DNA of 64,000 bases, from positions 1 to 64,000 of the forward strand of contig JAGSGY010000006.1 of assembly GCA_023954855.1 (NCBI GenBank). The letters are read 5' to 3'. The notes under the pieces are model-generated. The model had not been told where the DNA came from, made no database searches, and saw nothing but the letters and a program-made list of their open reading frames with translations. A program made the translations under genes and the position numbers. Below, one piece after another: positions 43,714 through 51,663 of this stretch. The stretch comes from Pseudomonadota bacterium (GTDB lineage: Bacteria > Myxococcota_A > UBA796 > GCA-2862545). The first letter of the stretch is position 1. Every line of letters begins with the position of its first letter.

Positions 43714-43785
43714 GCTCCTCGACTTCTCTGCTCATTCTGCTGACGATCCGCGCTGTCCCCCGCCGCGGGTCTCTTGGAGCCCTCC

Positions 43786-44817
43786 ATGCCGAACGCGTAC
43801 ATCTCAGGCACTGGCTACTACGTGCCGCCGACCATCGTGACCAACGACGACCTCGTCGAGACCTATGGGGTCGAGACCAGCCACGAGTGGATTGTGAAGC
43901 GCACCGGCATCGAGGCGCGTCGCTTCGCCGAGGACGGTGTCGGCACCGCGGAGCTCGGTTTTGAGGCCGCAAAGGATGCGCTCGCGAGCGCTGGCCTGAC
44001 CATCTCCGACATCGACATGATTGTCTTCGCGACCCTGTCGCCCGACTACGCGTTTCCCGGCTCCGGCGTGCTGATGCAGCGCATGTTCAAGGTGGCCGAG
44101 CTCGAGACGCCAAAGTTCATTCCGGCTCTCGACGTGCGCAATCAGTGCTCCGGCTTCTTGTATGGGCTCGCGACGGCGTCCTCGATGGTCCAGTCCGGTG
44201 GCTGCAAGCACGTGCTCTTGGTCGGCGCCGAGAAGCATTCGGCTGCCCTCGACATCACCACCCGTGGTCGCACGGTTTCCTCGCTGTTTGGTGATGGTGC
44301 CGGCGCGGTCGTCGTCAGCGCGACGGACGAGGACCGTGGCATGCGGAAATGGACGCTCGGCGCAGACGGTCGCCACGCTGAAGAGCTCTGCCAGAAGGTC
44401 TGGGACACCAGCAAGCGCCCGTTCATCACCCTCGATGAGAACGGAAACGGCATCGTTCCGCCCGAGGACATGTTCGCGAACATGAATGGTCGCCTCGTCT
44501 TCAAGAACGCGGTCGAGAAGATGATTGTTGCGCTCTGGGAGATCTGCTCGGATCAGGGCATTGGCCCGAACGACATCGACATGCTGTTCTTCCACCAGGC
44601 GAACATGCGCATCAACCAGTACGTCCAGAAGCAGCTCGGCTTGCCGGACGAGAAGGTGATGCACAACATCGATCGCTACGGAAACACCACCGCGGCGACC
44701 ATTCCGATCTTGCTCGCCGAGGCCGAGCGCGATGGCAAGCTCAAGCCCGGAATGAAGGTGGCGATGGTGGCCTTTGGCTCGGGCTTCACCTGGGGCGCGG
44801 CACTCGTCGATTGGTAG
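43786..44817 (+). CDS. fabH: 3-oxoacyl-ACP synthase III (FabH/KAS III family)
   Basis: A 343-residue thiolase-fold enzyme. The catalytic triad is visible: Cys121 in RNQCSGFLYG, His270 in FFHQANMRI and Asn300 in RYGNTTAATIP. Other hallmarks are VPPTIVTNDDLV, HEWIVKRTGIEARRFA, LFGDGAGAVVV and the terminal GSGFTWGAAL. It condenses an acyl-CoA starter with malonyl-ACP. The insertion between residues about 190-230 (KVWDTSKRPFITLDENG) is longer than in E. coli FabH, so a specialised KAS III-like role rather than housekeeping initiation is possible. ATG 43786 follows GGAG. No other fab genes are nearby, so the symbol is by family only. Confidence 0.88.
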   Translation: MPNAYISGTGYYVPPTIVTNDDLVETYGVETSHEWIVKRTGIEARRFAEDGVGTAELGFEAAKDALASAGLTISDIDMIVFATLSPDYAFPGSGVLMQRMFKVAELETPKFIPALDVRNQCSGFLYGLATASSMVQSGGCKHVLLVGAEKHSAALDITTRGRTVSSLFGDGAGAVVVSATDEDRGMRKWTLGADGRHAEELCQKVWDTSKRPFITLDENGNGIVPPEDMFANMNGRLVFKNAVEKMIVALWEICSDQGIGPNDIDMLFFHQANMRINQYVQKQLGLPDEKVMHNIDRYGNTTAATIPILLAEAERDGKLKPGMKVAMVAFGSGFTWGAALVDW

Positions 44818-44840
44818 TCGCGGCTGCGTAGTTCATCGCG

Positions 44841-44846
44841 TATGGT
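44841..44846 (+). promoter_or_regulatory. Candidate -10 element (TATGGT)
   Basis: TATGGT lies 19 nt before the ATG at 44866, preceded by GCG as at 31071. No -35 match. Confidence 0.3.
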
Positions 44847-44865
44847 TGGCCCTCTGGAGTTCCCG

Positions 44866-45456
44866 ATGTCTCGAGTCTGGCTAGCCTTCCCTCTCGTCTT
44901 TGGCGCTTGCGTGGTGCAGGGCACCCTCGTCGAGGGTGACAGCGCCGACGAGGCGGACACGGACACCGACACGGATACGGACAGCGACTCCGATTCAGAC
45001 TCCGACAGTGATGCAGACTCCGATGCCGACAGCGACTCGGATACCGATGTCGACATCACCATGACTTGGACGGGGGAGCGCGACTTCGAGTTCCCCTTCG
45101 ACTGCGGAAACGACCCGCTCGTCCTTCGAGAACAGGGCACCGAGGTCTTTGCCAATGACCCGAACTGGGGCGGCTTGTACGGCAGCTGCCAATGCGACCA
45201 GCTGTTCGCGATCAACGTTACGCCGGGGACCATCTGTGGCTACAGCGTGGCCACCCCGACGGCCCGCGGGCTGAACTGGACCAGTAATGGCGCGCAGATC
45301 GTCGGGTACCAGAACGACGGAAATGGCGGCTTCCAGGCCTACGAGCTTGCGGTGGCGCGGCCCGGCACGACCGGGGGCTGGGTGTACGACTACCAGCAGG
45401 GCCTGCAGGATGGCGGCTCATTCTCGGTGTCTGGATGGTTCGACCTCGCCCAGTAG
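44866..45456 (+). CDS. Lipoprotein with Asp-Ser/Asp-Thr linker
   Basis: A 196-residue lipoprotein (MSRVWLAFPLVFGAC). A linker of 33 residues is made of D-T, D-S and D-A dipeptides. The C-terminal 125 residues form a beta-rich domain with four cysteines (PFDCGNDPLV, GSCQCDQLFA, TICGYSVA) and an aromatic strand set (VGYQNDGNGGFQAYELAV, GWVYDYQQG). No family recognised. ATG 44866 follows GGAG with 6-7 nt spacing; the longer frame from 44842 lacks a signal. Its linker resembles those at 29405 and 31224. Confidence 0.78.
   Translation: MSRVWLAFPLVFGACVVQGTLVEGDSADEADTDTDTDTDSDSDSDSDSDADSDADSDSDTDVDITMTWTGERDFEFPFDCGNDPLVLREQGTEVFANDPNWGGLYGSCQCDQLFAINVTPGTICGYSVATPTARGLNWTSNGAQIVGYQNDGNGGFQAYELAVARPGTTGGWVYDYQQGLQDGGSFSVSGWFDLAQ
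44956..45053 (+). repeat. Asp-Thr/Ser/Ala dipeptide-coding repeat
   Basis: A 6-bp periodic GAC-ACN / GAC-TCN / GAT-GCN tract encodes the acidic linker of the lipoprotein at 44866. Confidence 0.88.
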
Positions 45457-45461
45457 GCCCT

Positions 45462-45506
45462 TAGACTTTTTGGACCTTTTCAAAAAACGGGGTGGTTTAC
45501 GCCCCG
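45462..45506 (+). other. AT-rich leader with two potential hairpins before trpS
   Basis: Two inverted repeats lie in tandem: TTTTTG (45467-45472) with CAAAAA (45481-45486), and CGGGG (45488-45492) with CCCCG (45502-45506). A TAGACT hexamer opens the region. The second hairpin is followed by a T-rich stretch (GATTTGTTG). It could terminate the lipoprotein transcript or act as a leader for trpS. The A/T content is striking against a 67% GC background. Confidence 0.4.
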
Positions 45507-45540
45507 GATTTGTTGTAAAAGCGGCGGCTTGGAGGCAGAC

Positions 45541-46509
45541 GTGCAGCGCGCCCTCACCGGCATCAAGCCGACCGGAGACGTTCACATCGGAAACTACCTG
45601 GGCAGCATTCGCCCAGCGCTGGGACTCCAGGAACGTCACCAGGCTTACTACTTTATCGCCGATTATCATGCTCTGACGAGCGTGTTCGACGCGGCGAAGA
45701 TGCGCGCGCACACTCGTGAGACGGCGGCCACATGGCTCGCCTTCGGTCTCGACCCCGAGAAGACGGTCCTGTTCAAGCAGTCCGCGATTCCCGAGGTCTG
45801 TGAGCTGGCCTGGATCCTGTCTTGCCAGATCTCCCAGGGCATGCTCGACCGCGGCCACGCGGTAAAGGCCGCCCGCGACGATGACCGTGACATCAACGCC
45901 GGCACCCTGTTCTACCCGGTGCTCATGGCCGCCGACATCCTGCTCTACGACTCCAATGTGGTGCCCGTAGGCCAGGACCAAAAGCAGCACGTCGAGATGA
46001 CTCGAGACATGGCTCTCAAGATGAACCATCGCTTCGGCGAGGGGACGCTGGTGGTGCCCGAGGTTGCGATCCAGAAGGACGTGGCCACGGTACCGGGCCT
46101 CGACGGTCGCAAGATGTCCAAGTCCTATGGCAATCAGATTGCCCTCTGGCTGCCTCCGAAGAAGCTCCGCAAGACGGTCATGCGCATCGTCACCGACAGC
46201 CGGGGCATCGACGAGGTCAAGGACCCCGACAGCTGCAACGTGTTCAACCTGTACAAGCTGTTCGCCAGCGACGCGCAGGTCGCGAGCTTGCGCGCCCGCT
46301 ATCTGGCCCCCGGCCTCGGGTATGGACACGCCAAGCAAGAACTCTTCGAAGCCATCGATGTGGTGCTCGCGGAACCCCGTGAGCGCTACAATGAATGGAT
46401 GGCACACCCAGACCGCCTCGACGAAGTGCTCGACGCAGGTGCCGCTAGAGCCCGGGTTGCCGCCCAAGAGGTACTTCTACGCGTGCGCGACCGGGTCGGT
46501 CTGATCTAG
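45541..46509 (+). CDS. trpS: Tryptophanyl-tRNA synthetase
   Basis: A 322-residue class Ic synthetase, close to the usual TrpRS length. The HIGH-type motif is HIGNYLG in TGIKPTGDVHIGNYLG; further motifs are YYFIADYHALT, AADILLYDSNVVPVGQDQKQH and the KMSKS loop GRKMSKSYGN. It charges tRNA-Trp. GTG 45541 is preferred over TTG 45529 because GGAGG at 45531-45535 is 5 nt upstream of it and the chain begins at the usual place. Followed after 56 nt by a sigma factor gene on the same strand. Confidence 0.96.
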   Translation: MQRALTGIKPTGDVHIGNYLGSIRPALGLQERHQAYYFIADYHALTSVFDAAKMRAHTRETAATWLAFGLDPEKTVLFKQSAIPEVCELAWILSCQISQGMLDRGHAVKAARDDDRDINAGTLFYPVLMAADILLYDSNVVPVGQDQKQHVEMTRDMALKMNHRFGEGTLVVPEVAIQKDVATVPGLDGRKMSKSYGNQIALWLPPKKLRKTVMRIVTDSRGIDEVKDPDSCNVFNLYKLFASDAQVASLRARYLAPGLGYGHAKQELFEAIDVVLAEPRERYNEWMAHPDRLDEVLDAGAARARVAAQEVLLRVRDRVGLI

Positions 46510-46565
46510 GATGCGGGCCGCTGGTTCGCCACACTCTGTTTTCGACGACTGAAGGACAAGCTTCC

Positions 46566-47561
46566 ATGATGGGATTTTCCCGCTCTGATCGGCGCCAAGG
46601 CGAACGCCTCACCGCCGATGAAGAGAAGGACATCGCCCGCGAGATCCGCAAGGCCGAGAATCAGGCCAAGGACGCTATCGCTGGGATCGAGATCGCTGAA
46701 GAGATCATTCAGAAGAAGCCCGACCGGGCCGAGCGCACCCGTGCGGGTGCGGTGGATCGTCTCGAAAAGGCCGTCGAGGCGGTGTGGAAAGAGTACCGCC
46801 ACGACGCGAAGCTGAAGCTACGCGCGCGCAAGGCCAAGATGGGCTGGGCCGAGGCCGAGAACCTCCGCTGGCGCCTGGCCATGAGTGGCCGTCGCATCGC
46901 GCACGGCGAAGCGCGTAAGCTCGCTGGCCCGTTCATGGACGAGGAAGACCTGGTGCAGGAGGGCTACATCGGCCTTCTCCGCGCGGCCAAGCGCTTCGAT
47001 CCCGATCGCGGCATCCGCTTCTCGACCTACGCTCGCTGGTGGGTGCGCGCTCAGATGACCCGCGCCATCGACCACACCGGGCGTCCGGTGCGTCTACCTG
47101 GCTGCGCCGTCGAGCAAACACGGAACCTTCGGAAGGCCATAAAGAGATTCGAGGCCGCGGGAATGCCCTACGGTATCGCCGAGCTCGCCGAAGAAGTGGG
47201 CATCGACAAGGAACGCGCAGAGCTGTTGCTCTCGCAGGGCAACACGATCTCGCTCGAGCAGCCGGTCGATGATGGTCCGCGTCCGCGTCCCCTCGAGCGC
47301 TTCCTCTCTGACGTCGATGCCGTCGCGCCCGACGGAGAGGCGATTCAGAGCCAAGAGCTCATGCGCATGCACTCGGCCTTCGACCTGGTGCTCACCGAGC
47401 GTCAGCGCTTCGTGCTTACCCGCCGCTACGGCCTGCAGGACGGCGAGTTCCGCACCCTGTCCGAGGTGGGCAAGGAGATGGGCCTGTCGCGTGAGCGTGT
47501 GCGTCAGATCGAGCGCGAGGCCCTTCTGCGCCTTCGCGAGCAGTCGAACATCCGCCAGTAG
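46566..47561 (+). CDS. Sigma-70 family RNA polymerase sigma factor
   Basis: A 331-residue sigma factor. Residues 1-110 are a charged helical N-terminal region with no clear region 1.1. Region 2 is clear: MDEEDLVQEGYIGLLRAAKRFDP (2.2) and RGIRFSTYARWWVRAQMTRAI (2.3-2.4). Region 3 is AELAEEVGIDKERAELLL. Region 4 is LTERQRFVLTRRYGLQDGE with the helix-turn-helix LSEVGKEMGLSRERVRQIEREAL. The 2.4 motif WWVRAQMTRAID resembles group 2/3 sigma factors (RpoH/RpoS/SigB-like sizes). It should direct polymerase to an alternative promoter class. It is not the housekeeping RpoD, which is much longer. The regulon is unknown. Confidence 0.92.
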   Translation: MMGFSRSDRRQGERLTADEEKDIAREIRKAENQAKDAIAGIEIAEEIIQKKPDRAERTRAGAVDRLEKAVEAVWKEYRHDAKLKLRARKAKMGWAEAENLRWRLAMSGRRIAHGEARKLAGPFMDEEDLVQEGYIGLLRAAKRFDPDRGIRFSTYARWWVRAQMTRAIDHTGRPVRLPGCAVEQTRNLRKAIKRFEAAGMPYGIAELAEEVGIDKERAELLLSQGNTISLEQPVDDGPRPRPLERFLSDVDAVAPDGEAIQSQELMRMHSAFDLVLTERQRFVLTRRYGLQDGEFRTLSEVGKEMGLSRERVRQIEREALLRLREQSNIRQ

Positions 47562-48596
47562 CTACGGGCGAAGGGTGGTCGCCACCCAGTCCCGCCCGTC
47601 GTGGAGCCTGACGAGGTCGGGGCGCTGCATGCGTCCCAGCCCACAGACGCGCACGGCACCGAGCTCGAGCAGTGCGCTCGTGGCTTTTGGGGCGTCGCTG
47701 CCGATGGTCGACAGCCACTGCGCCCAAGGTCGGAGCGTGGCGACCATGGTCTCGACGTCGGGGGCGTGGAACAAGGCCACGTGCCGGGGCAATACGGCGG
47801 GCTCGAAGAAGCGCAGCGGAAGTGCGTGCACAGACCCACGGCCCGCCCGGTAGACCTCACCGGTCACTTGGGCAAGGGCGGCGCGGCTTCGGGCAAGACC
47901 CCACTCTCCGCACCCCACGTCGCCGACGGGCCAGCGCTGCTCTGCGCGCCTCATGGCGTCTGCGAGGGCAGGACCGGCCTGTTCGAGAGGCAGCGGAGTA
48001 AAGACGGCGACCGGCGAGAGGCACCCCCGACCGTCGTGAAGAGCGGTGTCGGCGGCGACGGCTCCCCATGCGTCTCGAAAGCCCTCGGGGACGACGGGGT
48101 CGACGGTGGACTGTCCGGTGACCCATGCGACCGAGAAGTGGTGCCCATGGGGGTCGAGCACCGTGGACGCCGGCAGCTGGTCCGTGAGGTGGGCCATGGT
48201 CTCGTCAGAGCCCATCGCGACGACGAGCTCCGCGTTGACAGCGCGGTCTTGTGTCCACGTCAGGGGCAGGCCGGCTGACCTGGCGGCCTCCGCCATTGCG
48301 GGTCCCGCCCCCAGGGCTCCTGAAGGCAGCTTCAGGGTCACGGACGTGCCTCGGGCGAGCAAGACCGCACACCACTCGAGCGGCGCCGAGAACACGGTCC
48401 GTGCGGCGATGAACGCGGCCGTGCGGTACGGCTTGCCACGTCGGGCGAGGGCAGACTCGAGGGCATGGTCGCCAAGTGCGTCCAAGGCGGCGCTCCAGGC
48501 GGCGCGAGCCCCCTCGGCGGAGAGGCCGGTGTCGAACTCGGTGGCATCGGCGTGACGCAGGGCGTCTCGCCAAGACTTGACGCGAGCGAGGCTCAT
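47562..48596 (-). CDS. LuxC-family acyl-CoA/acyl-protein reductase
   Basis: A 344-residue member of the LuxC acyl-CoA reductase family, shorter than Vibrio LuxC (about 480). The family belongs to the aldehyde dehydrogenase superfamily; the probable catalytic Cys192 lies in LHDGRGCLSPVAVF. SVTLKLPSGALGAGPAM reads like the nucleotide-binding region, and LVVAMGSDETMAHL and LDPHGHHFSVAWV are recognisable LuxC blocks. It reduces an activated fatty acyl group to the aldehyde with NAD(P)H. ATG 48596 overlaps the stop of the LuxE-like gene by 4 nt, so the two should be made together, as in fatty acid reductase complexes. No luxAB genes are present. Confidence 0.88.
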   Translation of the reverse strand: MSLARVKSWRDALRHADATEFDTGLSAEGARAAWSAALDALGDHALESALARRGKPYRTAAFIAARTVFSAPLEWCAVLLARGTSVTLKLPSGALGAGPAMAEAARSAGLPLTWTQDRAVNAELVVAMGSDETMAHLTDQLPASTVLDPHGHHFSVAWVTGQSTVDPVVPEGFRDAWGAVAADTALHDGRGCLSPVAVFTPLPLEQAGPALADAMRRAEQRWPVGDVGCGEWGLARSRAALAQVTGEVYRAGRGSVHALPLRFFEPAVLPRHVALFHAPDVETMVATLRPWAQWLSTIGSDAPKATSALLELGAVRVCGLGRMQRPDLVRLHDGRDWVATTLRP

Positions 48597-49624
48597 GCGT
48601 TGTTCCTTGCGGCCCAGGCTTCTTCGGCGGTCAGGGAGCAGCCGCGAGCCGGGCTATCGGGCAGGCGTCCATGGAGGGTGACCGTGCCGTCGGCGTGGAC
48701 GACGCCCTCGTCGAGCGTCTCGATTCCCAGGGAGCCATCAAGGTTGCACAAGTCATAGAAGCGCAGCTGGCCGCGCTCGCCCGCGTGGAGGGGCCGGCCG
48801 GTCTCGGGGTCGACGGCAACGGCGCGGAGCCACGGCGGTGGCCGGTAGGCCGTGCTTGGGGTGCCCCAGAGCTGCGAGGACAGCTCGGTCATGCCGTACT
48901 CTGTGACGAGATGGGCGGGCTGTAAGCGGGCGAGTGTCTCGTGGTAGAGCGCTTCGCCTTCGAGGCGGTGCACCCGGCCCTTGAAGCCCCCGGTCACCAT
49001 CAGCACGGAGCCGGGCGGCAGAGGGGCGACGTCGTTCTCGAGCCACTCCGCTAGAGCGAAGGCCGTGGTGCCGACGAAGACGGGGCGTCCGGCGAGCGCC
49101 TCCATCCGCGCACCGAGGCCCTCGAGGTCCAGCCCCATGGGCGTCTGATGCCAGCTGGTGGACGGCGTAGGACTCCACGCCGAGAACAAGGCGACCATAT
49201 GCGACAGCGACGAGTCCGGGTGGGTTGCGGGATCGACCAGCAATGCGACGACGTCAGCTGGGGTGGCCTGCAGGCAGTGGCTGGCCCAGGCGAGGGAACC
49301 CTGGTTGTAGAGCGCCGCACTCCGCATGTGGTGTTCGCCGCGGCCGCCTCCCGTGGTTCCGCTGGTGCGAAACACCGGGCCGTCTGTGGCCGTGCCGACG
49401 TGCAGGTGCTTGAACAGCGCGACGGGAACCGCCGGAATCGCTCTCCATTCCGTCGCGAGCTTGGGAGAGAGCGCCCGCAGCAAGGGGTCGCTCAGCGACT
49501 GCCACGCGTGCATGTCGAGGGCGATGGACTCGAAGTCTTCGCTCGGCGTGCCCTCGAGCGAGCTGTCAATGAACTGGGCGATGCGATCGGCCAGAGCTGC
49601 GGCTGGGCCCTTCCATGGCGTCAT
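48593..49624 (-). CDS. LuxE-family acyl-protein synthetase
   Basis: A 343-residue LuxE/acyl-protein synthetase family protein. The adenylate-forming P-loop is FRTSGTTGGGRGEHH (residues 86-99). Other blocks are LMVTGGFKGRVHRLEGE, VTEYGMTELSSQLWG and LRFYDLCNLDG. The C-terminal Cys329 in ARGCSLTAEEA sits where LuxE carries its acyl thioester. It activates a fatty acid with ATP and hands the acyl group to the LuxC partner. Its start overlaps the aminotransferase stop and its stop overlaps luxC, each by 4 nt, giving a tight three-gene operon. Confidence 0.9.
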   Translation of the reverse strand: MTPWKGPAAALADRIAQFIDSSLEGTPSEDFESIALDMHAWQSLSDPLLRALSPKLATEWRAIPAVPVALFKHLHVGTATDGPVFRTSGTTGGGRGEHHMRSAALYNQGSLAWASHCLQATPADVVALLVDPATHPDSSLSHMVALFSAWSPTPSTSWHQTPMGLDLEGLGARMEALAGRPVFVGTTAFALAEWLENDVAPLPPGSVLMVTGGFKGRVHRLEGEALYHETLARLQPAHLVTEYGMTELSSQLWGTPSTAYRPPPWLRAVAVDPETGRPLHAGERGQLRFYDLCNLDGSLGIETLDEGVVHADGTVTLHGRLPDSPARGCSLTAEEAWAARNNA

Positions 49625-50820
49625 GGGGTGACCTGGTCGAGGGCATCGAAGAACCCAAGCCACTGCGGGCGCGTGACGACGGCCGGTGGCGTGAGGCCCA
49701 AGGACGTCGGGCCCGCCGGAAGAGTGATGTAGCCGAGCTGCAGCAGGGCTCGGCTCGCGGCTAGGCTGTCGCAGCCGAGCTCGATGCCAAGCATCAGTCC
49801 TCGTCCGCGTGTGGGGTAGCCGCGAGACTCCAGCTCGGCGCGGATCCACGCGCTCTCGCGGGCGACCGTGCCTGGAATGTCCTCGTCCTTGAGCACTTCG
49901 AGGGTCGCCAAGGCCGCGGCGCATCCGACCGGGTGACCCAAGAAGGTCTGGGTGTGCAGGGCCTCTCCTGTCGATGCACCCCAGGCCGCCATGACTTCTG
50001 GCGTTCCAAGACAGGCGGAGAGCACGAAGCCTCCGCCGAGGGCTTTGCCGACGCAGAGCAGGTCCGGAACGACGCCGAGGGCCGGACCTGCCCACCACTC
50101 GCCGGTGCGGCCGAGGCCACTCTGGATTTCGTCCAGCGCGAAGAGGGCGCCCGCGACCCGAGACTCCTCGGCGACCATGGCGAGCCATCCATCCGGCGGC
50201 GCGTGCATGCCGCCGCGGCCCTGCACGGGTTCGGCGAGCACCAGCGCCACATCCCCGCCGGCGAGGACCTCGCGGAGCACTTCGCGATCGCATCCCCACG
50301 GAACGTGGCTCACCCGGTCGGCGAGCAGCGATGCGAAGGGCTCGGTAAATGCCGGTTTGTACGCCTGCAGCGGCAAGACGCCCGTCGCGAGGCCATGGTA
50401 CGCGCGGTCAAACGCGATGACCCGTGAGCGCCCGGTGGCCAGCACGGCGGTCTTCACGGCTGCATCGACGGCATCGGACCCGGATGAGCCAAGCAGGGCC
50501 ACGTCGAGACCTTCGGGGGTGCGCTCGGAGAGAGCCTCGAGCAGCCGGATGCGCGTGATGTCCGGGGACGCGTCGCCCATCGCGTGCAGCAGGCGGTGCT
50601 GTTGGGCAACGACCGCCTCGACCACACGCGGGTGGCGGTGGCCGATGAGGGCGACGCCGAAGCCGGCGACCAGGTCGACGAAGACGTTCCCGTCGGCATC
50701 CTTGACGTTGGCGCCCAGCGCCTCGTCCCAGACGATGGGGTCGTCCTTGGCCGCACCCAGCACGGCGGCACGCCGGGCACGCCTTGCCGTGACGGCCGGG
50801 CATTCGTGTCGCGCGAGCAC
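49621..50820 (-). CDS. Class III PLP-dependent aminotransferase
   Basis: A class III (omega) aminotransferase: FVDLVAGFGVALIGHRHPRVV, LLGSSGSDAVDAAVKTAVLATGR (phosphate binding), AFDRAYHGL, LFALDEIQSGLGRTGEWWA (PLP Asp), VGKALGGGF with the Schiff-base Lys, and TQTFLGHPVGCAAALATL. Such enzymes often aminate aldehydes or semialdehydes. The coordinates use the GTG at 50820, the first canonical start. However, the frame stays open upstream and encodes a family-like N-terminus (LPIPGPRSQAW), and a perfect SD at 50896-50900 precedes an ATC codon at 50887-50889; I think coding begins there. It is the first gene of the operon with the LuxE- and LuxC-like genes. Confidence 0.88.
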   Translation of the reverse strand: MLARHECPAVTARRARRAAVLGAAKDDPIVWDEALGANVKDADGNVFVDLVAGFGVALIGHRHPRVVEAVVAQQHRLLHAMGDASPDITRIRLLEALSERTPEGLDVALLGSSGSDAVDAAVKTAVLATGRSRVIAFDRAYHGLATGVLPLQAYKPAFTEPFASLLADRVSHVPWGCDREVLREVLAGGDVALVLAEPVQGRGGMHAPPDGWLAMVAEESRVAGALFALDEIQSGLGRTGEWWAGPALGVVPDLLCVGKALGGGFVLSACLGTPEVMAAWGASTGEALHTQTFLGHPVGCAAALATLEVLKDEDIPGTVARESAWIRAELESRGYPTRGRGLMLGIELGCDSLAASRALLQLGYITLPAGPTSLGLTPPAVVTRPQWLGFFDALDQVTP

Positions 50821-51074
50821 ATCCGTCCACGCCTGCGAGCGTGGTCCCGGAATGGGAAGCGTGACCTTGGGTTGGCTGCGACCGTCGATGAGAACCCTCC
50901 GCAGCCGCTCGTATCCGGGATCGCGCCAGCTAGCCCCCCCATGACATGGCGGAGGTCACGAATCCCGGCGGACTCGGGGGTCTTCATACCTGGCATCAAA
51001 CCAAGGTTATGGGTGTGTTTTTGACCTTGTTCTTCGGGAGTTCAGGTTGGTCCTTCCTTCTCGCCGAAGCGGCC

Positions 51075-51122
51075 ATTCCTTGACGGCCCGGGGGGAACCA
51101 GGCACATTCTTGACGAGTCAAG
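51075..51122 (+). promoter_or_regulatory. Direct repeats and palindrome before the HNH gene
   Basis: CATTC(C)TTGACG occurs twice, 30-31 nt apart (from 51074 and 51105). The second copy runs into the perfect inverted repeat CTTGAC-GA-GTCAAG at 51109-51122. TTGACG at 51080-51085 is 17 nt before CACATT, a weak promoter pair. The palindrome lies 19 nt before the ATG at 51142 and may be an operator. Confidence 0.4.
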
Positions 51123-51141
51123 GGGACTGAAGGAGTCCAGG

Positions 51142-51663
51142 ATGGTTCTCGACAATACCCGCACCCTGCTGTTGGACAACGGCTATCAGCCCCTCTCTGT
51201 GGTGGGTTGGCAGCGTGCCCTCTTGCTCGCGATCACCGATCGCGTGGATGTGGTCGAGTACTACGATGGTCTTGAGGTCCGCTCGCCGTCTAGGAGCTTC
51301 ACGCTGCCGGCGGTGATTCGTCTGCGGCAGTACCTTCGTCAGGTCAGGCGCGCGGTGCCGTATTCGCGGCGTAATGTGCTGATTCGCGACGCGTTGACCT
51401 GCCAGTACTGTGGATCTCAGCCACCCCGAGGCAAGCTCACCATCGACCACGTCTTGCCGCGGTCGCGTGGTGGGGACACCTCGTGGGACAACATCGTGAC
51501 CGCCTGTGCGCCGTGCAATTCTCGGAAGGGAAGCCGGACCCCGGCGGAGGCGCGTATGCCTCTGCGCAGGCGACCCATGCAGCCTCGTCTCCTGCGGGAG
51601 CACAGGGTCGCGTTGCGGGTTCCCGATGTGCCCGAGCAGTGGGCTCTGTACCTGGCGGGCTGA
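51142..51663 (+). CDS. HNH endonuclease family protein
   Basis: A 173-residue protein with a C-terminal HNH (McrA/His-Me) nuclease domain: CQYCGSQPPRGKLTIDHVLP, RGGDTSWDNIVTACAPCNSRKGSRT. The two CxxC pairs (QYC and APC) bind structural zinc, and the His of IDHV, the Asn of WDNIV and the third His/Asn position form the metal site. The N-terminal 80 residues (TRTLLLDNGYQPLSVVGWQRA) match the common stand-alone HNH group of Deltaproteobacteria and Bacteroidetes. Role unknown; such genes often sit alone on chromosomes. SD AAGGAG at 51130-51135. The convergent gene starts its stop codon at the next base. Confidence 0.9.
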   Translation: MVLDNTRTLLLDNGYQPLSVVGWQRALLLAITDRVDVVEYYDGLEVRSPSRSFTLPAVIRLRQYLRQVRRAVPYSRRNVLIRDALTCQYCGSQPPRGKLTIDHVLPRSRGGDTSWDNIVTACAPCNSRKGSRTPAEARMPLRRRPMQPRLLREHRVALRVPDVPEQWALYLAG

